From the NCBI RefSeq assembly GCF_021389935.1, contig NZ_CP089979.1, positions 124,001-188,000 of the forward strand: a stretch of DNA of 64,000 nucleotides. Reading direction: 5' to 3'. This DNA is from Fulvivirga ligni. GTDB taxonomy: Bacteria > Bacteroidota > Bacteroidia > Cytophagales > Cyclobacteriaceae. Position numbers and translations under genes: made by a program. Each line of letters begins with the position of its first letter. Within the stretch, counting starts at the first letter, position 1. The notes under the pieces are model-generated. The model worked only from the letters and a program-made list of their open reading frames with translations, was not told where the DNA came from and searched no databases. Below are positions 45,441-56,461 of the stretch, piece by piece.

Positions 45441-47723
45441 ATGGCTATAAAAATAAGAAAAGAAGACGCTCTCAATTACCATATGCAAAACCAGCCTGGT
45501 AAAATTGAGGTGGTTCCTACCAAATCATTAAGCTCGCAGCTAGACTTAGCACTTGCTTATTCTCCAGGTGTGGCAGAACCGTGTAAAGAGATAGAAAAGA
45601 ATAAAGACGATTCTTATAAATACACAGCTAAAGGAAATCTTGTTGGTGTAATTTCCAATGGAACAGCCGTTTTAGGTCTGGGAAATATTGGAGCCGACGC
45701 CTCTAAACCAGTAATGGAAGGTAAAGGGGTACTTTTCAAAAAGTTTGCAGGTATAGATGTGTTCGACATTGAAATAAATGAGGAAGACCCTGACAAGTTC
45801 ATTGAGATTGTAAAATCACTGGAGCCAACTTTTGGTGGCATCAACCTTGAAGATATAAAAGCACCAGAAAGCTTTAAAATAGAGCAAGAGCTGAGAGATA
45901 AGATGAATATCCCTGTGATGCACGATGATCAGCACGGAACGGCCATCATCTCTGCCTCTGCCCTACTGAACGCTTTGGAAATCATTGATAAAAAAATCGA
46001 TGAAATTAAAATAGTGGTTAATGGAGCAGGTGCTGCTGCCATTGCCTGTGCAAAGCTTTACATTGCATTAGGCGCAAGCAAAAAGAACATAATCATGTGT
46101 GACAGCAAGGGTGTGCTCAACAAAAAGCGCACTAACCTTGATGAAACAAAAGCTGAATTTGCTTCGGACACCGAGCTTGACACCTTGCAAGAAGCTATCA
46201 AGGGTGCTGATCTATTCCTTGGTTTATCTGTAGGAGATATCCTTCAACCAGAAGATATCAAAGCGATGGCCAAAGATCCGATTGTATTTGCTTTAGCCAA
46301 TCCAAACCCAGAGATCAGTTATAATGTGGCTATGGATACCAGAGATGATATTATCATGGCTACAGGTAGATCTGATCATCCTAACCAGGTAAATAATGTG
46401 CTTGGATTCCCATATATTTTTAGAGGTGCCTTAGATGTAAGAGCCACTTCCATCAATGAAGAAATGAAGTTAGCAGCTGTGCATGCCATTGCTGACCTGG
46501 CGAAGCAGGCAGTACCTGAACTGGTAAACAAAGCTTATGGAGATAATAAGATTCAATTTGGCAAGGAATATCTTATTCCTAAGCCACTTGATCCACGCTT
46601 GATTACTACTATCTCTCCTGCTGTAGCCAAAGCCGCTATGGATTCAGGTGTAGCCAGAATTTCTATTAATGACTGGGACAAATATCATGTAGAGTTACAG
46701 CAAAGGATAGGGATTGACGAAAAGCTGATGTCACGAGTGATCAGCAGAGCCAAGAAAGATCCACAGCGTGTTGTTTTCGCTGAAGCGCATGATCTTAAAA
46801 TTCTTAAGGCTGCTCAAGTTCTTCAAGATGAGAAAATTGCTTTTCCTATTCTTTTGGGTAACAGAACTGCCATACAGCAGCTCATTGAAGAACATCAATT
46901 AGATTTACAAGAATGCACTATTATTGATACTGCGGAAGAGAGCGAGAAAGTTGAAAAATATGCGCAAGCATATTATGAGAAGCGCAACAGAAAAGGAGTA
47001 ACTCTTTATGAAGCTAAGAAGCTAATGAGAGAGAGAAACATGTTCGGTTCTATGATGGTAGAAAATGATGAAGCCGATGCTTTGATTTCAGGTCTTACTA
47101 AAGATTACCCTAAAACTATTTTACCCGCTCTTCAAATCATTGGTATGGAGCCGCAGGTAAAAAGAGTGGCGGGTATGTATATCATTGCTAATAAAAAAGG
47201 TACTTTCTTCTTCGCAGATACCACGGTAAATGTAGACCCAACGCCGGAAGAGCTTGTAGACATCATTGGTATGACGGCCCGCGGAGTAAAGTTCTTTGAT
47301 ATAGAACCTCGTATTGCGGTATTGTCATATTCAAACTTCGGTAGCAGTAAGGGTACCATACCTGCAAAAACGAAAAAAGCGGTAGAACTGGCGAAACAAA
47401 AATTCCCCGATCTTATCATAGATGGGGACATTCAGGCCAACGTTGCTGTAAATACTGAAATACAAAAAAGTAATTATCCATTTAGCTCATTAGCTGAAAA
47501 AGGTGCAAACACTTTAATTTTCCCTAACCTGGCCTCTGGTAATATTGCTTATAAACTCCTAATGGAAATTGGAGGAGCAGAAGCTATAGGACCGATCCTA
47601 TTGGGAATGAATAAGCCTGTTCATATTCTACAGCTGGGCAGTTCTATCAGAGAAATAGTAAATATGGCTGCAATAGCTGTGGTAGATGCACAATCATACC
47701 ATAAAAACCACCCTACAACATGA
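45441..47723 (+). CDS. maeB: NADP-dependent malic enzyme with C-terminal phosphotransacetylase-like domain
   Basis: 760 residues. The malic domain and NAD(P)-binding domain fill about 1-425 ([65 protein letters not shown]). A phosphate-acetyl/butyryltransferase-like domain spans about 430-755 ([18 protein letters not shown] ... [30 protein letters not shown]). It decarboxylates malate to pyruvate with NADP. The PTA-like domain in MaeB is thought to be regulatory, binding acetyl-CoA. It overlaps ruvA by 4 bases. Confidence 0.95.
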   Translation: MAIKIRKEDALNYHMQNQPGKIEVVPTKSLSSQLDLALAYSPGVAEPCKEIEKNKDDSYKYTAKGNLVGVISNGTAVLGLGNIGADASKPVMEGKGVLFKKFAGIDVFDIEINEEDPDKFIEIVKSLEPTFGGINLEDIKAPESFKIEQELRDKMNIPVMHDDQHGTAIISASALLNALEIIDKKIDEIKIVVNGAGAAAIACAKLYIALGASKKNIIMCDSKGVLNKKRTNLDETKAEFASDTELDTLQEAIKGADLFLGLSVGDILQPEDIKAMAKDPIVFALANPNPEISYNVAMDTRDDIIMATGRSDHPNQVNNVLGFPYIFRGALDVRATSINEEMKLAAVHAIADLAKQAVPELVNKAYGDNKIQFGKEYLIPKPLDPRLITTISPAVAKAAMDSGVARISINDWDKYHVELQQRIGIDEKLMSRVISRAKKDPQRVVFAEAHDLKILKAAQVLQDEKIAFPILLGNRTAIQQLIEEHQLDLQECTIIDTAEESEKVEKYAQAYYEKRNRKGVTLYEAKKLMRERNMFGSMMVENDEADALISGLTKDYPKTILPALQIIGMEPQVKRVAGMYIIANKKGTFFFADTTVNVDPTPEELVDIIGMTARGVKFFDIEPRIAVLSYSNFGSSKGTIPAKTKKAVELAKQKFPDLIIDGDIQANVAVNTEIQKSNYPFSSLAEKGANTLIFPNLASGNIAYKLLMEIGGAEAIGPILLGMNKPVHILQLGSSIREIVNMAAIAVVDAQSYHKNHPTT

Positions 47724-48314
47724 TCACCTATTTAAAAGGGAAATTAGCCTATAAGGACCCTACTTATGTAGTAATAGATGTTAACGGAATTGGGTACCAC
47801 GTGAATATTTCACTTGGTACCTATTCCCATATTAAAAATGAAGAGAGTATTCATTTACATACTTACCTACACGTAAAGGAAGACTCACACACTTTGTATG
47901 GCTTTGCTGATGAAAAGGACAAGAAGATGTTCTTAAACCTAATATCCATTTCCGGAGTAGGTCCAAGCACTGGCTTAATGATCCAATCATCTCTTTCTGC
48001 CTCAGAATTAAAACAAGCTATCTTAAATGAAGAGGTAAAGACCATTCAAGGTGTAAAAGGTATTGGTAACAAAACCGCTCAGAGAATCATATTAGAATTA
48101 AAGGATAAAATGAAAAAAGATGCTTTAATCGAAAACTCTGAAGAATTAAAACCAACACCACACAATACTATCAAATCTGAAGCGTTATCCGCGTTGACAA
48201 CGCTTGGCATTAATAAAACCGCGGCCGAAAAAAAGTATAGACCGTATCCTGAAAAATTCAGGAAATACAATTACATTGGAAGAATTAATCAAGCTTTCAT
48301 TAAAAAACGCCTGA
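47720..48314 (+). CDS. ruvA: Holliday junction helicase subunit RuvA, frameshifted before domain III
   Basis: RuvA binds the four-way junction and seats RuvB. Domain I ([28 protein letters not shown]) and the two helix-hairpin-helix motifs of domain II (ISISGVGPSTG and VKGIGNKTAQRIILELKDKM) are intact. After SEALSALTTLGINKTAAEK the frame meets seven A (48228-48234) and continues as an unrelated tail of about 40 residues to a stop at 48355. In the frame reached by dropping one A, the normal domain III follows (SIDRIL... TLEELIKLSLKNA) and stops at 48314, giving 197 residues, the usual RuvA length, and leaving a normal 18-base gap to sprA. Either a real indel, a slippage site or a sequencing error. 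Confidence 0.9.
48228..48234 (+). other. A7 run at the ruvA frameshift
   Basis: Seven A in GCCGAAAAAAAGTATAG. Six A would restore the conserved RuvA C-terminus. Such runs are prone to replication, polymerase-slippage and sequencing errors. Confidence 0.85.
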
Positions 48315-48332
48315 CCAAACCGACTTATAGTT

Positions 48333-51300
48333 TTGATATTAAGGAGATTTCATAAATCGCTATTCGCTGTATTATGTGCTTTTGTGATTTGGGTAGGAAT
48401 AGACTATTCCGTTAACTCAAAGAATTTAGATTTTAAAACCATTGAGGATTTAGAATATGCTTTATTCCAAGAGCAAGACACCACAAGACAGGATTCTGTT
48501 AAGCAGGATTCCATACAAAATCAGCCATATGCGCCAACCAGAAAACCTACATATCAGCCAAAAGACAGATTTGGTGATCCGTTTAGTAATACAACAAGTC
48601 CTTCTCCTCTCCTTTTAGAAGATCCTGCAAGTTTAAAGCTGGATGTTGAAATAGACACCAGCATGAATTACACCATTTATGAAAAAATTGGTGATATCAA
48701 CTACCGCCCTACTTCTTCGATGACTTTTGAGGAGTTCAAACAATATCAGGAACGTCAGCAACTAAAGCAGTATTGGAAAGGCAGATCTGAAGGTTTAGAT
48801 GGAGAAAGTGCCGTGAGTGGTAGAAATTTAATTCCACCTATCTATGTAAGTCCTATCTTCGATAGAATTTTCGGTGGAACCTATGTAGAAATCATCCCCA
48901 GAGGTTTTGTGACCTTAGATTTTGGAGGTAGATGGCAAAGAATTAATAACCCAAACATTCCAATCCGCCAGCAAAGAAGTGGTGGTTTTGAATTTGATCA
49001 GCAGATCAGCATGAATGTGGTAGGTAAGATCGGTGAAAAACTACAGGTAACGGCCAATTTTGACAACAACAATTCCTTTGACTTTGAAAACAACTTAAAG
49101 GTAGAATACACTGGTTATGAGGAAGATATCCTTCAGAAACTAGAAATAGGTAATGTTAGCCTTCCTCTAAATAATAGCCTGATTACAGGAGCTCAGAACC
49201 TTTTTGGTGTAAAAGCTCAAATGCAGTTTGGTGATTTATATGTTACTACCGTAGCCTCTACTCAAAGAGGTAAATCAGAGTCTATCACTATAGATGGTGG
49301 AACAGGTGCTCAGGGAAGAGAATTTGAGATCCAGGGATCTAACTATGATGAAAACAGACACTTTTTCTTAGGCCATTTCTTCAGAGACAACTATGAAAAG
49401 TGGTTAAATACTATTCCAAACGTAAATTCTGGAGTAAGAGTAACCAGAGTAGAGGTTTACATTGCCCAAAGAAATGGAGATACTCAGACATTAAGAGATG
49501 TAGTGGGACTTATGGATTTAGCTGAGCCCAATTCAGAAAATTTATATAGAGCCTATAATACAACCAATGTTGAGGCTAACACCAACAACGCTAACTCTCT
49601 TTGGAGCGAACTTCAAAACTTAAACCGATCGTCTGACGCCATAGATGGAGAACTTAATAATCTTGGAAATTCACTTTTCGGAACACCTCTAAAAGAAGGC
49701 CTAGATTATGAGAAGATAAATAGTGCAAGGAAACTAGACCCAAGTGAATATACCTTCGATCCTGCTCTAGGGTATATCACCTTAAACAGGAAGCTACAAA
49801 ACGATGAAGCTCTGGCTGTGGCCTATCAATATTATTACAGAAACCAGTCTTATACTGTTGGTGAATTATCTACCGACTACAGTAATCTACCAGAAGATGA
49901 TGCTGTTTACCTTAAACTATTAAGACCTAAAAAAATCAGTATCACAGATCAGTCTGGCAAAGATATACCTACCTGGGATCTGATGATGAAGAACATCTAT
50001 AACCTTACTGGTTCTAATATCGCTGAAGAAGGTTTTGATTTAAGAGTAATCTATAGAGATGATAATACAGGTATTGATAACCCACAATTACAAGAAGGCC
50101 GCACTGCCAGCCAGTTTCCTTTAATTAGAATACTAGGCTTAGATAAACTGAATCAAAACGAGGATCCACAACCCGATGGAAACTTTGACTATGTGGAAGG
50201 TGTAACCATTAACGCAGCCAATGGCTTGATTATCTTCCCTTACCTGCAGCCGTTTGCCGATCCGCTAAGAGAAGAATTTGAAAATGACGATGGAGCCAGA
50301 CAACAGACTCTCATAGACAAATACGTTTATGATGAGCTCTACAATAGCACTAAAAATGACGCTGAGTTAGTTACCACAAAAAATAAATATGTCATCGTAG
50401 GTCGATACCAGGCCGGCTCTTCCACGGAAATTGTTATCCCTGGATTTAACATTGCCGAGGGATCCGTTAAAGTTTTTGCTGGGGGATCGCCACTACAGGA
50501 AGGGGTTGATTATCAGGTAGATTATACTTTTGGAAAGGTTAATATTTTGAATGAAGGTGTATTAAATTCCGGGAAGGAAATCACAATCTCTTACGAAAAA
50601 GCCGATCTTTTCAACTTCCAGTCAAGAACGCTATTAGGAACTCGATTAGATTATAAAGTTGACGATGATATCACAATAGGTGCCACTTTACTGCACCTTA
50701 ACGAGAGGCCATTGATCTCAAGAATCAGCGTAGGTAGCGAGCCTACCAGAAACACTAAATATGGTTTTGACATCAACGTGCAGAAAGAGTCAAGATTCTT
50801 AACCAAAATGTTGGATAAGCTTCCCCTTATTCAAACCAAAGAACCATCAAGTATATCATTTAATGCAGAGTTTGCTCAGTTAATTCCAGGTACATCAAAC
50901 ATCATAGATGGCGAAGGAACATCGTACATTGATGATTTTGAGAACTCAGCAACACCATATTCATTGAGTAACCCTACCAGTTGGAAGCTCGCTTCGACAC
51001 CTAACACCAATAGCCAAAGATTTAATGGTGACCAGTCTGGTTTAGAGAATGGATTCAGAAGAGGTAAGATTGCCTGGTATACAATTGACAATTTATTCTA
51101 CCGAAACGATAGAAGAAAGCCTAGCAACATTACTGACGAGGCTTTGCAAAACAACTACATTAGACAGGTTATTCCTCAGGAAATTTTCCCTAACCTCGAT
51201 CGTAATATCATTAATATTCAGCAGACTTTTGACATTGCCTACTACCCGGCAGAAAGAGGTCAATATAACTTTAACACGGGCGAGACTAACAACGAAGGGA

Positions 51301-54300
51301 TATTCACTAGTCCATCTGCTATCAGAAACAACTGGGGTGGTATGACTAGTGCCATCAGATCTGAGGTAGATTTTGATAAGGCAAACATTGAGTACATCGA
51401 ATTTTGGCTAATGGATCCGTTTATCAATGGACCAAATGGTAATATTGATGATGGTCGAGGTAATGTAAAACCTAACAGTACCGGTGGTGATCTTTTCTTC
51501 AACCTTGGAAGTATATCTGAAGACGTAATTCCAGATAAAAAACATGCCTTTGAAAATGGATTACCGGCTAGTGGCTATTCATTCGAAAATCCGACAAGTG
51601 TTTCTGAGTCAGACCCTTGGGGTTATGTAACCGATCAGCAGTATTTAACTAATGCGTTTGACAACTCTGAATCGTCACGCGGTAATCAGGATGTTGGTCT
51701 TAATGGTATGAGTGATGAGAAAGAAAGATCTTACTCTCAATACCCAGATAAGTTCAGACAACTTGAAGACCCGGCAGCTGATAATTTCAATTACTTCTTA
51801 GGTGATGATTTAGACAGCAGAAATGCAGGTCTTTTAGAAAGATATAAGAATTATAATGGTCTGGAGAATAACTCTCCTGTGGTTTCTAGTCAGAATTCAC
51901 TTTATACACCGTCCGCCACTACCATTCCTGATAACGAAGATCTTAATAACGATAATACACTTAGCTCTCTAGAAGAATACTATGAGTACAAAGTAGACCT
52001 GGACCCAGGAAATCTCGAAGGCAATAAATATGTGGTAGATCAGGCAACTACCGAAGATGGAGTAAACTGGTATCTATTTAGAATTCCGATCAGACAGGCT
52101 AACCTGCCAACTTACGGAGAAATATCAGGCTTCAAATCCATAAAATACATAAGAACTTACCTTACTGACTGGCAAGAGCCTGTGGTACTGAGAATGGTAA
52201 ATTTCAGATTTGTAGCCAGTAGATGGAGAAAATATAACTCACCAATAGAAGACCCTGACTTTGGTTCTGTGTCTGATCAAAACCTAGGTTATGATAACCT
52301 AACAGTATCCGTGGTAAACGTTGAGGAAAATGGTAGTGGTAGCGAAACTATGTCTCCTTATGTTTTACCTCCAGGATTAAATAGAGATAGAGACAATACA
52401 TCTTCATTACAAAGAAGATTAAATGAGCAATCACTTCAAATTTGTGTAGATGGCTTAGAAGATGGTCATGCTGGTGCTGCTTTTAAGCAAGTAGGACTTG
52501 ACCTGATCAACTATGGTAGAATTAAAATGTTCTTCCATGCTGATAGTGAGATAGCTGAAGATGATGAAGTAACAGCATTCTTAAGACTAGGCTCTGATGT
52601 AGATTCTAACTATTACGAAATAGAAGTGCCTCTTAAAATTACCCCTAAAGGATCCGAAACTGCGGAATCTATCTGGCCAGCTGCCAATGAGATTGATCTG
52701 GATGTCGATCAACTGTATGCTTTAAAAGCAGGTAGGGCAAGAGATGGTGTCTCAATAAGAGAATTATATCCTTTAAATGGTCCTAAAGAACTAGATGATC
52801 AACATAGACTACGACTAAGAGGAAATCCTGATATGAGTGCCATCACCTGGCTAACCATTGGGGTAAGGAATACCAAAGACGATGGACAAAACCAGGATAT
52901 ATGTATTTGGGCCAACGAATTGCGTGTTACGGACTTTGACAGAACTAAAGGTTGGGCGGCAAATGCGACATTAAATACCAAGTTGGCTGACTTCGCTAAT
53001 ATTACAGCAACTGCCAGACATACTACTTTTGGTTTTGGTGGTTTACAATCAAAAATAGCCGAGAGAACTCGAGAAGAAACTACAGCTTATGATGTATCTG
53101 CTAATGTAAACGTAGATAAGCTTTTGCCAGAGCAACTTGGTTTAAAAATACCGATGTATGTCAGCTATGAAAAGACTACTATTAAGCCAAAGTACGACCC
53201 AGCAAACCCTGACATAACCCTGGAAGCTTCCTTGTTAGATTTTGAAGACGAGGAGAGTAAAAGAGAATATGAAAAGATGACAACAGACATCACCACCAGG
53301 AAAAGTATCAACTTCACAAACGTCAGAAAGGTCAAGGTAAAACCAGATGCCAAGAAACATATATATGACATAGAGAACCTTTCTTTCAGCTATGCTTACA
53401 GTGAAATGGAGCGTAGCAACTTTAACCTGGAGCAGCAATTATTTAAAAACTATAATGCAGCCGTAGCTTATAACTACAGCACGCAAATAGAACCCTGGGA
53501 GCCATTCAAAAATTCAAAGTTCTTAAAGTCTAAGTACTTGCAACTGATTAAAGATTTTAATGTCAATTTCTTGCCTAATAGCATCGGTGTAAGGGGTGAA
53601 TTACAAAGAAGGTTAGAAAAAACTGCTTATAGAAACAGTGAGAACGTTATTCAGCAAACCAACTTTGAAAAATATTTCTACTTCAATAGAAGCTATAACC
53701 TTCAGTGGGATTTAACTAAGAGCCTCAGCATTGATTACTCCGCTAGAGCGGCCGCGGTAATTGATGAGCCGGATTCAGACCCTAACGGTGGCTTTAGTCA
53801 ATCAGAAAGCAACCGATTTATCTCGTCTGGAGAATATCAGGATTCAATCATGACCAACTTAAAGCACTTAGGTAGAATGAAAAATTTCGACCAGAGCATC
53901 AGTGCTAATTATAGTCTTCCGCTGGATAAAATTCCACTTACTGATTGGTTAGATACTGACTATCAATATCAAGTAGGGTTTAACTGGAAAGCAGGTCCGT
54001 TATATACCGATCCTGACGATCAAAATTTGAATTTTGGTAATACCCTTCAAAACAGCAGAGATAACACGGTAAGAGGAAAGCTTGATATGGTTAAACTTTA
54101 TAATAAGGTTAACTTCCTTAAAGAAATAAATTCTCCTCCAAAGAATAACAGAAGAAGCTCCCTAAGACCCAACCAAAAGGCAGATACTACCCAAACTCAG
54201 AAGTCTGAGAACAAACTAGCTAAAGGATTTTTCAGATTATTAATGTCTTTAAGATCTGTGAATGGTACTTATTCGCTTAGAGAAGGAACCATGTTACCTG

Positions 54301-55577
54301 GATATACGGGGCAGCCTTTCTTATTCGGTATGGACAGCAGCTTTAATGAGCCTGGTTGGGGATTCATTTTAGGTTCTCAAGATCCTTCAATCAGAACGAG
54401 ATTAGCCAGAGAAGGTCTTATCACCAGAAATCCGGAACTCACCACGCCATTTACCCAAACCCAGACGGTAGATTATAACATCAAGGGTAATCTGGAGCCA
54501 TTTAAAGATCTAAAAATACAACTGGACATACAGAAAACTAAGAGTAGCTCTTATCAGGAAATATTCCATTATAATGATACCCTAAGCGTATTTGAAGGTA
54601 TATCAAGAAACAGAGGCGGAGCTTACTCCATTTCCTATATTGCCATCAAGTCAGCATTCCAAAAAGATGATGATCAGAACAACTCTCCTGTATTCCAAGA
54701 CTTTGAAAGAAACAGAGAGGAAATCTTAAGAAGATTTGAGCAAGAGACAGGGCTAAAGTATGACACTAACTCTCAGGATGTTCTTATACCGGCGTTTATG
54801 GCTGCCTACTCAGGTAAGGATGTTTCAAGCACAGGTCTAAGTCCTTTCCCTAGTACGCCATTACCGAACTGGAGAATCGACTATGCAGGGTTAGGTAAAA
54901 TCAAGGCGTTGGCAAATATTTTCCAATCAATAAGTATCACCCACGGTTATCAGTCAGATTATACTATCTCTAACTATGTAAATGAAGTAACCTATTCTGA
55001 TGGACTAGGACTTGAAAACGACATTGAATCATACAATAGAGATCAATTTTCACAAGAAATAGATGGCAATGTAAAACCGAAGTATATTATTGACCAGGTT
55101 ATCATTAGAGAGCAATTCTCTCCACTTATAGGTGTAAATGTTAGAACGAAAAGCAGAATGTCTGTAAGGGCAGAATATAAAGTAAGTAGAGATGTAGCCC
55201 TGCAGGTAACTAACGCACAGGTAACAGAGGTGAAAAGTAATGATGTAGTGCTTGAAGTTGGTTTTACCAAATCAAATTTCAAACTACCATTCAAGTCTCA
55301 AGGACGAGTAATTACACTTAAAAATGACCTGACATTTAGAATGAATGTGACTGTAAGAGATACACAAACTATTCAAAGAAAAATTGATGATACTAACACA
55401 ATCACAGATGGAAATCTCAACTTCCAACTACGACCAAACATCAATTATGTATTGAATGAAAAGTTAAATATTCAATTCTACTTTGAGAGAAGTATCAACG
55501 AACCTAAGATATCATCTACCTACAGACGTACTACTACAAGAGCTGGTTTTCAATTAAGATTTAGTTTAGCTCAGTAA
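48333..55577 (+). CDS. sprA: Cell-surface protein SprA (type IX secretion outer-membrane translocon, gliding motility)
   Basis: 2414 residues from a TTG start. An N-terminal signal anchor (FHKSLFAVLCAFVIWVGIDY) is followed by long beta-rich sequence, including IYVSPIFDRIFGGTYVEIIPRGFVTLDFGGRWQRINNPNIPIRQQR, and a terminal barrel ending RAGFQLRFSLAQ. Size, start region and order after ruvA and before gcvH match SprA/Sov of Flavobacterium and Porphyromonas, a very large single-chain 36-strand outer-membrane barrel through which T9SS cargo passes. It is required for secretion of adhesins used in gliding. The ATG-lacking start is supported by the signal sequence. Confidence 0.96.
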   Translation: MILRRFHKSLFAVLCAFVIWVGIDYSVNSKNLDFKTIEDLEYALFQEQDTTRQDSVKQDSIQNQPYAPTRKPTYQPKDRFGDPFSNTTSPSPLLLEDPASLKLDVEIDTSMNYTIYEKIGDINYRPTSSMTFEEFKQYQERQQLKQYWKGRSEGLDGESAVSGRNLIPPIYVSPIFDRIFGGTYVEIIPRGFVTLDFGGRWQRINNPNIPIRQQRSGGFEFDQQISMNVVGKIGEKLQVTANFDNNNSFDFENNLKVEYTGYEEDILQKLEIGNVSLPLNNSLITGAQNLFGVKAQMQFGDLYVTTVASTQRGKSESITIDGGTGAQGREFEIQGSNYDENRHFFLGHFFRDNYEKWLNTIPNVNSGVRVTRVEVYIAQRNGDTQTLRDVVGLMDLAEPNSENLYRAYNTTNVEANTNNANSLWSELQNLNRSSDAIDGELNNLGNSLFGTPLKEGLDYEKINSARKLDPSEYTFDPALGYITLNRKLQNDEALAVAYQYYYRNQSYTVGELSTDYSNLPEDDAVYLKLLRPKKISITDQSGKDIPTWDLMMKNIYNLTGSNIAEEGFDLRVIYRDDNTGIDNPQLQEGRTASQFPLIRILGLDKLNQNEDPQPDGNFDYVEGVTINAANGLIIFPYLQPFADPLREEFENDDGARQQTLIDKYVYDELYNSTKNDAELVTTKNKYVIVGRYQAGSSTEIVIPGFNIAEGSVKVFAGGSPLQEGVDYQVDYTFGKVNILNEGVLNSGKEITISYEKADLFNFQSRTLLGTRLDYKVDDDITIGATLLHLNERPLISRISVGSEPTRNTKYGFDINVQKESRFLTKMLDKLPLIQTKEPSSISFNAEFAQLIPGTSNIIDGEGTSYIDDFENSATPYSLSNPTSWKLASTPNTNSQRFNGDQSGLENGFRRGKIAWYTIDNLFYRNDRRKPSNITDEALQNNYIRQVIPQEIFPNLDRNIINIQQTFDIAYYPAERGQYNFNTGETNNEGIFTSPSAIRNNWGGMTSAIRSEVDFDKANIEYIEFWLMDPFINGPNGNIDDGRGNVKPNSTGGDLFFNLGSISEDVIPDKKHAFENGLPASGYSFENPTSVSESDPWGYVTDQQYLTNAFDNSESSRGNQDVGLNGMSDEKERSYSQYPDKFRQLEDPAADNFNYFLGDDLDSRNAGLLERYKNYNGLENNSPVVSSQNSLYTPSATTIPDNEDLNNDNTLSSLEEYYEYKVDLDPGNLEGNKYVVDQATTEDGVNWYLFRIPIRQANLPTYGEISGFKSIKYIRTYLTDWQEPVVLRMVNFRFVASRWRKYNSPIEDPDFGSVSDQNLGYDNLTVSVVNVEENGSGSETMSPYVLPPGLNRDRDNTSSLQRRLNEQSLQICVDGLEDGHAGAAFKQVGLDLINYGRIKMFFHADSEIAEDDEVTAFLRLGSDVDSNYYEIEVPLKITPKGSETAESIWPAANEIDLDVDQLYALKAGRARDGVSIRELYPLNGPKELDDQHRLRLRGNPDMSAITWLTIGVRNTKDDGQNQDICIWANELRVTDFDRTKGWAANATLNTKLADFANITATARHTTFGFGGLQSKIAERTREETTAYDVSANVNVDKLLPEQLGLKIPMYVSYEKTTIKPKYDPANPDITLEASLLDFEDEESKREYEKMTTDITTRKSINFTNVRKVKVKPDAKKHIYDIENLSFSYAYSEMERSNFNLEQQLFKNYNAAVAYNYSTQIEPWEPFKNSKFLKSKYLQLIKDFNVNFLPNSIGVRGELQRRLEKTAYRNSENVIQQTNFEKYFYFNRSYNLQWDLTKSLSIDYSARAAAVIDEPDSDPNGGFSQSESNRFISSGEYQDSIMTNLKHLGRMKNFDQSISANYSLPLDKIPLTDWLDTDYQYQVGFNWKAGPLYTDPDDQNLNFGNTLQNSRDNTVRGKLDMVKLYNKVNFLKEINSPPKNNRRSSLRPNQKADTTQTQKSENKLAKGFFRLLMSLRSVNGTYSLREGTMLPGYTGQPFLFGMDSSFNEPGWGFILGSQDPSIRTRLAREGLITRNPELTTPFTQTQTVDYNIKGNLEPFKDLKIQLDIQKTKSSSYQEIFHYNDTLSVFEGISRNRGGAYSISYIAIKSAFQKDDDQNNSPVFQDFERNREEILRRFEQETGLKYDTNSQDVLIPAFMAAYSGKDVSSTGLSPFPSTPLPNWRIDYAGLGKIKALANIFQSISITHGYQSDYTISNYVNEVTYSDGLGLENDIESYNRDQFSQEIDGNVKPKYIIDQVIIREQFSPLIGVNVRTKSRMSVRAEYKVSRDVALQVTNAQVTEVKSNDVVLEVGFTKSNFKLPFKSQGRVITLKNDLTFRMNVTVRDTQTIQRKIDDTNTITDGNLNFQLRPNINYVLNEKLNIQFYFERSINEPKISSTYRRTTTRAGFQLRFSLAQ

Positions 55578-55635
55578 AATTTTAGCATTAAAAAATTAGA
55601 ATGTATTTTTGGTGCAGAAAATTAAAACTAGAACT

Positions 55636-56013
55636 ATGAACATACCAGAATCATTAAAGTATACTAAAGATCACGAGTGGGTGAAAATTGACGGTGACAC
55701 TGCCACAATTGGTATCACTGATTTCGCACAGGGCGAGCTTGGCGACATTGTTTATGTTGACATTGAAACTGAAGGCGAAGAAGTAGAGCAAGGTGAAGTA
55801 TTTGGTACAGTGGAAGCTGTAAAAACCGTTTCTGATCTATTTATGCCTATTACTGGTACTGTAGAAGAAGTGAACGAGGAGCTAGAATCATCTCCTGAGC
55901 TTATCAACGAAGATCCTTACGAAAAAGGATGGTTGATTAAAGTAAAGATTACTGATGCTGACACTGCTGAGTTGTTATCTGCAGATGAGTACAAAGATAT
56001 AATCGGAGGATAA
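55636..56013 (+). CDS. gcvH: Glycine cleavage system H protein
   Basis: 125 residues from ATG 55636 (MNIPESLKYTKDHEWV); an ATG 27 bases upstream is less likely. The lipoylation site lies in GTVEAVKTVSDLFMPITG, and the typical LINEDPYEKGWLIKV closes the fold. It carries the aminomethyl group on lipoyl-lysine between the P and T proteins. The P and T genes are not in the window. It is followed without a gap by the VanZ-like gene. Confidence 0.96.
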   Translation: MNIPESLKYTKDHEWVKIDGDTATIGITDFAQGELGDIVYVDIETEGEEVEQGEVFGTVEAVKTVSDLFMPITGTVEEVNEELESSPELINEDPYEKGWLIKVKITDADTAELLSADEYKDIIGG

Positions 56014-56379
56014 TTGAATAAATACCTCATAGGTGCCGCAGCCTGGGCTATACTAATATTAGTGCTCACGCTTACGCCTGGAGAATCCGTACCCGATGTA
56101 GCACTTTTTGATTATGACAAGTTAGGACATGCCTTCATCTTTTTTGTGCTCTCCTTCCTACTCATAAATGGTGTATTTTATCACCCAAAATCAGAAGCTA
56201 AAATTCTTCTGGCTGTGCTTGTAGGCGTGATTTTCTCTGTGGTCTATGGTATCGCTATAGAAATGGTTCAGAGCCTAATTCCTGGCAGATCTATGGATCT
56301 GTATGATGCCATTGCCAACACAGCGGGATCTTTATTGGGATTATCTTTGTTCTACATAATGAATAAGCTGAGAACTTAA
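56014..56379 (+). CDS. VanZ-like family membrane protein
   Basis: 121 residues from a TTG start directly after the gcvH stop. Four membrane segments. The pattern LTLTPGESVPDVALFDYDKLGHAFIFFVLSFLL and EMVQSLIPGRSMDLYDAIANTAGSLLG is that of VanZ-like proteins (conserved DKxxHxxxF and R..D..D..AN..G). Role in Bacteroidota is unknown. It is probably translated by coupling to gcvH. Confidence 0.85.
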   Translation: MNKYLIGAAAWAILILVLTLTPGESVPDVALFDYDKLGHAFIFFVLSFLLINGVFYHPKSEAKILLAVLVGVIFSVVYGIAIEMVQSLIPGRSMDLYDAIANTAGSLLGLSLFYIMNKLRT

Positions 56380-56401
56380 CTCAGTAATTAATTTAATTTT
56401 G

Positions 56402-56409
56402 TATATTTG
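56402..56409 (+). promoter_or_regulatory. Bacteroidota -7 box for the TonB-like gene
   Basis: TATATTTG, a perfect TAnnTTTG, 52 bases before the ATG at 56462. No clear -33 TTG at the right distance. Confidence 0.5.
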
Positions 56410-56461
56410 GGTAATAGACTCATTTAATTTTTAATAGAAAAACGAGTAGAAACAACTAATA

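Noticed and set aside
48235-48355. The 40-residue tail of the zero-frame RuvA as a new functional domain
   Set aside because: It is the out-of-frame reading of the conserved domain III and runs into the sprA start, so it is not an evolved domain on present evidence.
53165-53438. Minus-strand open frames inside sprA
   Set aside because: They overlap a well-supported gene, have no start context, and have the hydrophobic composition typical of antisense shadows.
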